From positions 1-64,000 of the forward strand of contig NZ_JAODNK010000131.1 of assembly GCF_025465275.1 (NCBI RefSeq): a stretch of DNA of 64,000 bases. Reading direction: 5' to 3'. Below the pieces are notes generated by a model that had not been told where the DNA came from, did not search any database, and worked only from the letters and a program-made list of their open reading frames with translations. Each line of letters opens with the position of its first letter. The first letter of the stretch is position 1. The position numbers and the translations under genes are program-made. The DNA comes from Nocardia sp. (GTDB lineage: Bacteria > Actinomycetota > Actinomycetes > Mycobacteriales > Mycobacteriaceae). Positions 24,329 to 32,186 of the stretch are shown here, in pieces.

Positions 24329-27300
24329 ATGACCGCTAGATCTGCCGCGCCGCAGCCAGAGGAGCACGCGGCCGAAGTCCACCTGCAGGCGAGCCTGGTA
24401 GGTGCAGGCACCAGCGTCCAGGCCGGGCACGACGCATCAGCAGTCTTCATCCATGGTGACGCGGTCTTTTCGACGATCGTGGTCGGCAACAACAACACAG
24501 TTAACAGCGCCGCAAGGGTTTTCACCCTCGCTCCGATCGGTCCGAAACCGGCCATGCCAGGCAACACTGGACCCGCGGCACTGTTGGATCCTCGATACGA
24601 GACAGTCCCATTCCTGCCTACCCCGGATCAGGCCGTCCTCACCGAGTGGCTCACCGAACCTAGTTCGCTCAGCGCATGTTTGGTTTCCGCGCCCGGCGGC
24701 TACGGCAAGACACGGTTGGCGTGGCAGATCTGCCGAGACGCCGAACGCGCCGGGTGGCGCACTGCCGTAGCCAGGAACTCCTCGGATCTGCCGGCGCTGA
24801 CACCGAACGACAGCGGCGTCACGCTCCCCCCGACCGAGCAGACTCTTGTGTTCCTCGACTATGCGGATCGATGGAGTCGTAGCGATCTGCAGGATCTGGC
24901 CCTCGGGCTCTCAAGGCTTCCTGGGAAAACCCGACTTCTTCTTACCGCGCGTTCTGAAGCGTTCTGGCCCATCGCTTCTCGCTCTCTGCGCGCACTCGGT
25001 TTTCAGCTCAGCCGGATCCGCCGGTCGGACCTGTCTGCGCGTCCGGAGGATTCGCGAGCGCACTACATTGCCGCGCTTCACGCGTACGGCACCGCACTGG
25101 GTCTCGGCGATCCGGACTCGGGCGTGATCGACGTGCAGTTGCCGCCATCGGTGAACTCTGCCCTTGAAATCCATGTCCTTGCACTACTCATCCGACTTGC
25201 CCAACATGAACCTGCGAGTTCGATCGGATCGGCATGGCCTGAGCTGTCCCGCGAACTGATCGAGCGTGAACTCGACCATTGGGCTCGAATGGCTAAAGAC
25301 CCACCCGCTCCGATTCGGACAGATGTCGCCACCCTGTTTCGCGCGACGGTCTTCGCCACGCTGACCCGCGGCCTGGATTATGTCGACGCGCAACGGCTTC
25401 TCACGCAGCTCGGGTTCGACCTTGTCGACAGTCTCATCACCGACCATGCGGCCTTGTACCCGGCTCCAGATCGTAGGATCGTGATGTGGCCCTTGTTGCC
25501 TGATCGCATCGGTGAAGATCTGCTGGCATGCTCGCTCAGCGCTGCGCCGGAGGACTCCTTCCTGGCTGGATGGGGCGGGCCAGCGTGCGACAACCTCGTG
25601 CGAGCACTCTTCGCACTGAGAAAGCAGATCGACATTCCTGATCACAGCTCGATCCCCTTGGTCGAGGCTCATCTGGGACCTGCGTTGGCCGTCTTGGTCG
25701 ACACGGCCGCGCGCTGGCCCCACGTTCGGGACGTGCTGCGTGAGGTGGTCCAGGCGAATCCGCAACTCGGAATTCTGACCAGCGGACCCACAATGGAGAA
25801 GATCGCCCAGTACGTGCCACTGCCCACGCTGCGCGAAGTGGCCACCGCCCTTGACGATTTCGCAGTCTCGCCTGTCGGAGCGGTCAACCTGACCTTGCAC
25901 AACAGCTGGGTCGAGGTGCTCTCGGTCATCTCCACGAACGAGCAGTTCGACGATCTGCCGGCGGAGGAGAAAATCCAGATCCTCGACTCGCTGGCACAGT
26001 CCATGATGGATTCGGGACGATTCGATGAGGCGCTGACTCACTCGTCGCGAATGATGCGTTTGGTGCTCGAACACTGGGTAGCAACAGAATTCGGCCCGAC
26101 CGAGCTGGTCAAACCCGACGACGTGGAGCTCCGACCCGATATCGACGTTCCACCAGCGGTTCACATGATTCTTCGTCACGCGAACCGATCCGTATCGGCA
26201 AATCAGCCGGAGGTTGGAACGTACTGGAGCGCGGTCGCTGCGCACCTGGCCACGAGCTTGCCGCCGGAGGATGCAATCCATGTGTCGGTGACGAGCGTGT
26301 ACGCCGGTGCACTCGCCGCGGCCGGAGACCTCGACAACGCCGTGACATTGGAGAAGGCCCTGTTGGCGGCGTTGGTGAATCGCCAAGATCAGCTGGCCGA
26401 CGAATCCGACCTTCGGATGATCGCGGCATCGATGCAAAACCTAGGCGTCCGCTTGCTACGAAAACGCGACTACGAGCAAGCCGGGGTATTTTTCAAGGAG
26501 GCCCTCCGAATCCGTGTGCACCTCCACGAAGAGATGCCCTGGCTGTTCGGTCCCGAGGTCGCCGAGTCGGCGCACAACCTCGCGATCACCGAAGGTAATG
26601 CAGGAAACGTCGACGGAGCTCGGATGCTGGCCGAGCAGGCGGTTGCGATCCGCCGCAATATGGTCAAGGCCGTGCCGGGCTCTTTCACACGTCAGCTGTT
26701 GATCTCGGTGAAGTTGCTGGTCAAGATCCATGTGAAACAAGGCGACACTGCACAAGCGCTTGAGCTCAACGACGAGTACTTGATCGAGTGGCGTCGCGCC
26801 GCCGCCCAGTTGGGTAGCAGCGCTATCCCCATACTGTTGGACGGCCTCGAAAACAGACTCGAGATCCTGCACCGTGTCGGCCGAATCGACGAGTTCCCGA
26901 TCGATGTTGCACGGTTGCTGCACGGGACCCCTGGGCGAGCTGCCTTCGCAGAGTCCAGTCAAGGATTGATAGCGCTGAGTCTGGCAGGCCGTATCTTCCG
27001 TGCGCACCCGCAAGTCGCTGCCGACCTGACAGAAACGTATGCTCTCGTCCTGCAACATATTTCACCAGAATTGATCGACGCAAACACCGCTGTCTACGTC
27101 GCACTGGGATCGGTGACCGCCCAGGCGTTCGGTGCCACAGACGCAGCTTTGAAAGTGCTTGTTCGATCACGCGGATCTCGCGAGATCGACGAGTGGGTCA
27201 AACAACTCCGACCTCAATATCTGGAGGTCGTACCCCAGATCCTGCACCAATGGGAGGCGCTGCGCACCAACGACGATCAATCCCGATCGATCGTGCAGAC

Positions 27301-27922
27301 CGCCGCCCCGTTGATTCCCGTACTGCGCGCTGCAGCGTCCATCTCACCCCGGATAAAGGTATCCGTGGCCGAAATAGCGCACCTGTCAGCCGCCTTGGGC
27401 ATCGAATTGCATGAGGACTCGGGCACGACCGAGCTCGCAACGCTGGCCGTGAAGTGCAGTCACGAACTCGTCGCCGAGGGCCACCGCCCCACAGACGACC
27501 TATTGACAACGTTGAACACCCTGGCCCTGGCCTATCTGGATCTCGAGAACCCCGGAGCCTTGGCTGCTTCCATTCAAGCGGTAGCCCTTGCCCATCAGAG
27601 GCGTGAACGACATGGTTCAGCCATGACCGACAGCGACTTCGCGATGTGCATGGAGACCCATGCTCGCGCGTTGGCGGTGGCAGGCGACAAAGACCGTGCC
27701 CTCGAGGCATCGCGAGTGGGGTTCACTGTCCGACTGTCGATGGTCAAAGCCGGCGGCAATCAGATGCTCCCGGCCTTCCTCCTCGGCTGTCAAATAGCCG
27801 AAACCCTGCTCGTGAAGATCGGATTGCGGTCCATGATCCCTGCCCTGTGGCACAGCGCCGAGACGGCACTGGAACCAGAACTCTGGCAGGAGCTACAGCA
27901 GTTACGCGAACCGCAGAGCTAA
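24329..27922 (+). CDS. STAND NTPase with TPR repeats and N-terminal amyloid-like motif (NLR-like)
   Basis: 1197-aa protein. Residues 16-60 hold ASLVGAGTSVQAGHDAS and FSTIVVGNNNTVNS, short Gly/Asn-rich amyloid-like segments. The NTPase follows: Walker A APGGYGKT (121-128), Walker B LVFLDYAD (173-180), sensor LLLTARS (203-209). Residues from about 300 to the end are helical, with TPR-like repeats (LRKRDYEQAGVFFKEALRIR; AGDKDRALEASRVGFTVR). This is the layout of bacterial NLR-like sensors that oligomerise on a trigger and template an effector. The matching motif in the divergent two-TM protein supports a pair. The trigger is unknown; antiphage defence is the likeliest role. Confidence 0.82.
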   Translation: MTARSAAPQPEEHAAEVHLQASLVGAGTSVQAGHDASAVFIHGDAVFSTIVVGNNNTVNSAARVFTLAPIGPKPAMPGNTGPAALLDPRYETVPFLPTPDQAVLTEWLTEPSSLSACLVSAPGGYGKTRLAWQICRDAERAGWRTAVARNSSDLPALTPNDSGVTLPPTEQTLVFLDYADRWSRSDLQDLALGLSRLPGKTRLLLTARSEAFWPIASRSLRALGFQLSRIRRSDLSARPEDSRAHYIAALHAYGTALGLGDPDSGVIDVQLPPSVNSALEIHVLALLIRLAQHEPASSIGSAWPELSRELIERELDHWARMAKDPPAPIRTDVATLFRATVFATLTRGLDYVDAQRLLTQLGFDLVDSLITDHAALYPAPDRRIVMWPLLPDRIGEDLLACSLSAAPEDSFLAGWGGPACDNLVRALFALRKQIDIPDHSSIPLVEAHLGPALAVLVDTAARWPHVRDVLREVVQANPQLGILTSGPTMEKIAQYVPLPTLREVATALDDFAVSPVGAVNLTLHNSWVEVLSVISTNEQFDDLPAEEKIQILDSLAQSMMDSGRFDEALTHSSRMMRLVLEHWVATEFGPTELVKPDDVELRPDIDVPPAVHMILRHANRSVSANQPEVGTYWSAVAAHLATSLPPEDAIHVSVTSVYAGALAAAGDLDNAVTLEKALLAALVNRQDQLADESDLRMIAASMQNLGVRLLRKRDYEQAGVFFKEALRIRVHLHEEMPWLFGPEVAESAHNLAITEGNAGNVDGARMLAEQAVAIRRNMVKAVPGSFTRQLLISVKLLVKIHVKQGDTAQALELNDEYLIEWRRAAAQLGSSAIPILLDGLENRLEILHRVGRIDEFPIDVARLLHGTPGRAAFAESSQGLIALSLAGRIFRAHPQVAADLTETYALVLQHISPELIDANTAVYVALGSVTAQAFGATDAALKVLVRSRGSREIDEWVKQLRPQYLEVVPQILHQWEALRTNDDQSRSIVQTAAPLIPVLRAAASISPRIKVSVAEIAHLSAALGIELHEDSGTTELATLAVKCSHELVAEGHRPTDDLLTTLNTLALAYLDLENPGALAASIQAVALAHQRRERHGSAMTDSDFAMCMETHARALAVAGDKDRALEASRVGFTVRLSMVKAGGNQMLPAFLLGCQIAETLLVKIGLRSMIPALWHSAETALEPELWQELQQLREPQS

Positions 27923-28361
27923 CTGGTGCTCGCACACGCGCCCCTTCAGCAGGTACGGATCCCAACTCATGTTGCACCCCCGCACGAGACCCGCATGGTC
28001 TCGAAGGCTAGACCAAAGCTCCGAAGCCAGAGTGCTGGCTAGCCGTGGACGACCGAAGGGACACGATGCATTCGGCAGAATAGTGCGTTCGGCGGACGCG
28101 CCGAGTCAACTGAACACGCCAGTCGATGGCCTCGGATTTCGCCGATGCCACCGGATCGTGACCGTGCTTCACGGGGAATCGTCCGCCGATGATCGACGTC
28201 GGATTCACCTGCACAGCAGTCGGGTGTGGAGGTCAGGTTGTGGAGGCGGCGATCCCTTGTTTCCGGGTGTTTTCCCCCGGTTGTGCAGCCAGCTGCCGGA
28301 CGACGCCGCGCCGATCGTGACGGGCCGGCCACGGAGCTGGCGATGTCGGGCTGGATGAGAG
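27923..28361. other. intergenic region with an inverted partial repeat
   Basis: No supported gene. 28072-28090 is the inverted 19-base copy of the dispersed repeat end. Confidence 0.4.
28072..28090 (-). repeat. inverted partial copy of the dispersed repeat
   Basis: Exact reverse complement of 18377-18395 (19 bases), 9.7 kb away. Confidence 0.55.
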
Positions 28362-28931
28362 TTACTCTGTGGCGTTCTTGCCGACCGTTCGCGTCAGATG
28401 TTCGGCGAGGCTGTTGATCGGTGGTAGTTCATTGTTGTCGAGGGTGAATCGTTCGATACCGTCAGCGATGCGCAGTGAGTGCAGGGCGGTGGTTGCCGCA
28501 GTTCGGATGTTTTGACGGGTGAAACCTGTTGCCCAGTCGATAGTTATGGCCGTATTCGAGTCAGCGCATCGGCGTTGCACAATGCCCGCCTTCATGTCGA
28601 AGACTCCCGGGCCTGTGGCGATGCCGTCGTCCGCGATTTGGAATCGCCATTCGGTGATCGTTCCCAAGGGCCAGACCGTATCGAAATGCCCGACGACCAA
28701 CACGCGTGGTCGCGGGGCCTGGGCTACCAGGTGCACGTTTTCTCCGGACCACACGAGATCTACGGGTCGCCCCAGGGCTTTGTCCAGCCAGGGTGCAAGC
28801 AACTGGGCGCAGTTACGCAGAGCCTCAGGGGAATTCGAGGGAGATTCGCACTCCACCAGCTCGCCCAACTGCTTCAACATTGTCGGCATCATCGCGGTGG
28901 CCGACTCCAGCGTGTGGTGTTCGTTTCCCAT
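28362..28931 (-). pseudogene. chimeric remnant: M20 metallopeptidase N-terminus fused to an unrelated C-terminus
   Basis: Residues 1-119 are the N-terminal part of an M20-family peptidase (carboxypeptidase G2/ArgE type): ECESPSNSPEALRNCAQLLA, metal ligands in GHFDTVWPLGT (H82, D84) and FDMKAGIVQ (D112). The family then needs the catalytic Glu-Glu and the dimerisation domain, but the frame switches to 70 residues of other origin (DSNTAITIDWATGFTRQNIR; FTLDNNELPPINSLAEHLTR) with normal codon use. Active-site residues are missing, so peptidase activity is lost. The C-terminal piece is not recognised. Confidence 0.6.
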
Positions 28932-28970
28932 GCGAATTAATCATCGTCCGATCTTGCGCCGCGTGCACGC

Positions 28971-29159
28971 TCAGTCGCCTCTGCGGTCTGGCGGATCGAG
29001 CCCCGTCCTGACAGCGCTGCTGCGGGCGCGTCCACGACGCCCCGGCCACGACAGCACCACCGCTGCGGCGGGGAGGACCGCCACGACCACCACGAACCGC
29101 CACAACGCAGGGCACCTCATCATCGCCTCACGCACCGTCTTACCGCGTTCGCTCCACAT
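28971..29159 (-). CDS. possible small membrane protein, 62 aa
   Basis: Starts MWSERGKTVREAMMRCPALW followed by one strong membrane segment (FVVVVAVLPAAAVVLSW) and a basic tail. GGAG lies seven bases before ATG 29159. A positive-inside pattern suggests a single-pass protein. No family recognised. Confidence 0.4.
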   Translation of the reverse strand: MWSERGKTVREAMMRCPALWRFVVVVAVLPAAAVVLSWPGRRGRARSSAVRTGLDPPDRRGD

Positions 29160-29342
29160 CGCCTGTCTCCGTCCCGTACTCGTCCCGAATGGATCGAAAC
29201 CCACTCCAGCACAGGAAAACCCGTAGATAGGAAGCCCGATCAAATCCGATGAAGAAGGCGCGGAAACGATCGGAAGTGGCGCGAGACCGCCACGATTCAC
29301 GGTCTGGGTACCCCAGCCCAGCACACAGAGAATTCGGAAGGC

Positions 29343-29358
29343 GATCGTTTTCCGAACG
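29343..29358 (+). repeat. 16-base direct repeat, left copy
   Basis: GATCGTTTTCCGAACG occurs here and at 29951-29966, flanking the 147-aa gene. Confidence 0.5.
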
Positions 29359-29363
29359 GTCCG

Positions 29364-29807
29364 CTACGGCATGTAGTAAGCCAACGTCTGTACGAGTTGT
29401 TGCTGCAGACCCGGAATCGGCAGTCTGGCAGGGATCGGCTCTTGATCGGAGGATCCGACTCGGGGCTGGTCCTTGACGAGGTACGCACGGCCATCGATCC
29501 CCACCATCGGCATCGGCGGGCAACCGCAGGAGTATCTACCAGAGTCTGATACGCCGGAGCATGGTGCGACGGCGCTTCGCGAGGTCAGACCCCACCCCTG
29601 CACAGGCACAAGCTCGTCGTGGGTGTAGTTGTAGCTCTTAACGGACCGATGTTCGGCCGGTTCGATCCCCAATTGGCTGATCACGGACACGAATTCGTTC
29701 AATGCCCGCTGCTCTTTCTCCACCAACGCCGCGGCGACGGCATCGAGCTCAGCGGCTTTCGCTGCCTGTTTAGCTTTTGCGCGCTGCGCATCCTCATACA
29801 ACCCCAT
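29364..29807 (-). CDS. hypothetical coiled-coil protein, 147 aa
   Basis: The N-terminal 45 residues form a Lys/Ala/Glu-rich coiled coil (RAKAKQAAKAAELDAVAAAL), followed by a small beta domain (HDELVPVQGWGL; MVGIDGRAYLVKDQP). GGAGG lies upstream of ATG 29807. The domain pattern resembles small actinobacterial proteins of unknown function near conflict genes. The gene lies exactly between two 16-base direct repeats. Confidence 0.55.
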   Translation of the reverse strand: MGLYEDAQRAKAKQAAKAAELDAVAAALVEKEQRALNEFVSVISQLGIEPAEHRSVKSYNYTHDELVPVQGWGLTSRSAVAPCSGVSDSGRYSCGCPPMPMVGIDGRAYLVKDQPRVGSSDQEPIPARLPIPGLQQQLVQTLAYYMP

Positions 29808-29950
29808 GGCGGCACCTACCTCCGTGATTCTCGGGAATCTCGGAGTCGTAGACCCGCTGATTCCTCTCTCGCGGGCATCAGCCCGTCTCTTGACAGTGTG
29901 GGCGCATAACCCCAGTCATCGGGCGTTGCCTGCACCGATCAGTGCGAGTT

Positions 29951-29966
29951 GATCGTTTTCCGAACG
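29951..29966 (+). repeat. 16-base direct repeat, right copy
   Basis: Exact copy of 29343-29358, 608 bases away. Confidence 0.5.
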
Positions 29967-30038
29967 ACCGCCGCAGGAGGTGGCACGCCGACACTCCCCG
30001 CATTTTTGGGGAGCTGGACCCTCAGATAATGGGGGGGT

Positions 30039-30222
30039 GTGCAGACAGTGAGAGGTCGGATCCACCCTCGAATCCGACTCGGCTGGACCACGATCGGCAC
30101 CGCGGTCGGGGTGAGCAAGCGGGGCGCGCTTGATTGGTACACCCCGCAAGGTCGCGGACCAGGAGCAGTACGTCGGTAAGCATTACGACGCCGACCCTGC
30201 CCGCGTAGTCGTGCCCGAGTAG
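30039..30222 (+). pseudogene. degenerate helix-turn-helix gene fragment
   Basis: One frame reads RIRLGWTTIGTAVGVSKRGA, resembling the recognition helices of small actinobacterial HTH proteins (W-x-x-IG-x-A-x-GVSK). The next frame continues plausibly as RKVADQEQYVGKHYDADPAR to a TAG at 30220. A frameshift between them would account for both. Confidence 0.3.
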
Positions 30223-30339
30223 CGCTGGGCCGCTGCCGGATTCGACACAACTGCGGAGACTCACTTCATGCCGGGTACGGGTGTACCCCAAACGACAGGC
30301 TGGTCACGAGGACCGAAATCGGCTGTGCCCCCGTGGGAG

Positions 30340-31941
30340 TCAACTGTTCCCAGCGCGCGCCCGCCGAAACCAAATCTCGGCTTCAGCGAGGTCCCCCCGG
30401 GTTTTCAGCAGGATCCCGAGGTTGTTCATCGCGGTCGGGTGGCCGGTGGTGGCGGCTTTGCGGTACAAGGTCTCTGCTTCGATGAGATCGCCCTGCTCTT
30501 TGAGCAGGAACCCGAGGTTGTTCATCGCGTGCGCGTTGCCGGTGGTGGCGGCTTTGCGGTACCAGGTCTCGGCTTCGGCGAGCTGCCCCCGTTCTTTGAG
30601 CAGGAACCCGAGATTGCTCATAGCGTTCGCGTCGCCGGTGGCGGCACTCTTGCGGTACCAGCTCTCGGCTTCGGTGAGTTCGCCCCTGCTTTTGAGCAGG
30701 GTCCCGAGGTTGTTCATCGCGTCCGCGTTGCCGGTGGCGGCACTCTTGCGGTACCAGGTTTCGGCTTCGGTGAGGTCGCCCCGTTCTTTGAGCAGGACCC
30801 CGAGGTTGTTCATCGCGTCCGCGTACCCGGTGGTGGCGGCTTTGCGGAACCAGGTCTCGGCTTCGGTGAGTTTGCCCCGTTCTTTGAGGAGGATCCCGAG
30901 GTTGTTCATCGCGGTCGGGTGGCCGGTGGTGGCGGCTTTGCGGTACCAGGTTTCGGCTTCGGCGAGATCCCCGTGCTGATGAAGGTGGTATCCGAGACCG
31001 AACATCACCACAGGATTGTGCGGGTCCGCGGCATGTGCGCGCCGAGCCTCGGCGACCTCCCGATCCTCTTCGACAGGTGCTGGAGACGGCGCACGTGTGG
31101 TGGCGGTGACCGCACGCACCAGGTCCGCCGCCAACTCCTGACACGAGGGGTACCGGTCAGCGGGGTCCTTGGCCAGCGCGGTCGCGATCACCGCGTCCAC
31201 ATGCACCGGCCGATCCGGGCGCAATATCCGCACCGACGGGACCGGCGCGCTCATGTGCGCGGTCAGGAACTCGATCGGCGCCCGTGCGGGGAACGGGACC
31301 TGCCCGGTGAACAGCTGGAACATCGTGCACCCGAGGGAGTAGATATCCGCGCGATGATCCACCGGACCGTACGCGAACCGCTCCGGTGCGGCATACGCGA
31401 GCGACAACGCCACACTGGTGGCGGTGGTGGCCGAACCGACCGCACGAGCGATCCCGAAATCGGTGAGCACCGCGATACGACCATGCCGAGGGTCGTGCTC
31501 GATCAGCAGATTCGCCGGTTTCACATCCCTGTGCAGCACACCGTGGGTGTGTGCGTGATCGAGAGCATGCGCGGTATCGATGATCAGCGCAAGTACCTCC
31601 TCGGCAGGCAACCCGCCAGGCGCGGCAGCCAGCAGCCCGGCCGCGTCCCCGCCGGCGATATGACGCATCGAGAGCCACAACGCCCGATCCCCGGGGTCGC
31701 TGCGGTCGTACACCTGCACGATGTTCGGGTGATCGAGTTGGGAGGCCAGTTCCGCTTCCCGATCGAACGCCGCCCGCGTCCCGGCCTCCGCAGCCCACTG
31801 CTCGTGCAGAACCTTCAGCGCCACATCACGTTTGAGCCGCGGGTGCCGGGCGAGGTAGACCACACCCATCCCGCCCGTGCCCAGGCGCGCTTTGATCACG
31901 TACCCCGCGAACACCGACCCCACACCCACCACCAGGCCCAC
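30340..31941 (-). CDS. Ser/Thr protein kinase with C-terminal Sel1/TPR-like repeats
   Basis: 533 aa. Hanks-type kinase at about 10-275: glycine loop GTGGMGVVYLA, catalytic Lys in VALKVL, HRDVKPANLL, DFGIA, APE in YAAPERF. It lacks the transmembrane segment of PknB types, so it is cytosolic. The C-terminus has six near-identical 32-residue repeats (GDLAEAETWYRKAATTG core) and a partial seventh. Such repeats bind partner proteins. It lies 245 bp downstream of the relaxase gene on the same strand. Start GTG 31941 is the earliest; a start up to seven codons later is possible. Confidence 0.88.
   Translation of the reverse strand: MGLVVGVGSVFAGYVIKARLGTGGMGVVYLARHPRLKRDVALKVLHEQWAAEAGTRAAFDREAELASQLDHPNIVQVYDRSDPGDRALWLSMRHIAGGDAAGLLAAAPGGLPAEEVLALIIDTAHALDHAHTHGVLHRDVKPANLLIEHDPRHGRIAVLTDFGIARAVGSATTATSVALSLAYAAPERFAYGPVDHRADIYSLGCTMFQLFTGQVPFPARAPIEFLTAHMSAPVPSVRILRPDRPVHVDAVIATALAKDPADRYPSCQELAADLVRAVTATTRAPSPAPVEEDREVAEARRAHAADPHNPVVMFGLGYHLHQHGDLAEAETWYRKAATTGHPTAMNNLGILLKERGKLTEAETWFRKAATTGYADAMNNLGVLLKERGDLTEAETWYRKSAATGNADAMNNLGTLLKSRGELTEAESWYRKSAATGDANAMSNLGFLLKERGQLAEAETWYRKAATTGNAHAMNNLGFLLKEQGDLIEAETLYRKAATTGHPTAMNNLGILLKTRGDLAEAEIWFRRARAGNS
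30385..30980 (-). repeat. 96-bp tandem repeats inside the kinase gene
   Basis: Six complete 96-base units encode the Sel1/TPR-like repeats; GTTGTTCATC recurs every 96 bases (30421, 30517 and on). DNA identity between units is high enough to allow copy-number change by recombination. Confidence 0.85.
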
Positions 31942-32186
31942 CCCCGATCAGTCGCACCGCATTCCCGCGGTGCTGCAGGCAGGCTACGGGCCATCGCTTT
32001 CACCTGGCCAGCAAAACTGTTAATCGCACTGGCCGCCTTCAATTCTCGACAGGCCACGATCGGGATCGGGCCGTAGGTGTGGATGTGCATGCGCAGCAAC
32101 TTGGGGCGGGCTGGTCTCGTCCATCCTCAACTCTCTCCGCATCGTGTTGTCCGGCAGTGCCCCCCGACACTACGACAGAGTCAAGT

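Larger units (their letters stand above)
29808..30339. other. intergenic region with a decayed HTH gene
   Basis: Contains the right direct repeat (29951-29966), a G-run (30031-30037) and the degenerate HTH fragment at 30039-30222. No intact gene. Confidence 0.4.

Noticed and set aside
30268..32076. 602-codon plus-strand open frame
   Set aside because: Mirror of the kinase gene and its 96-bp repeats; the kinase motifs on the minus strand are decisive.
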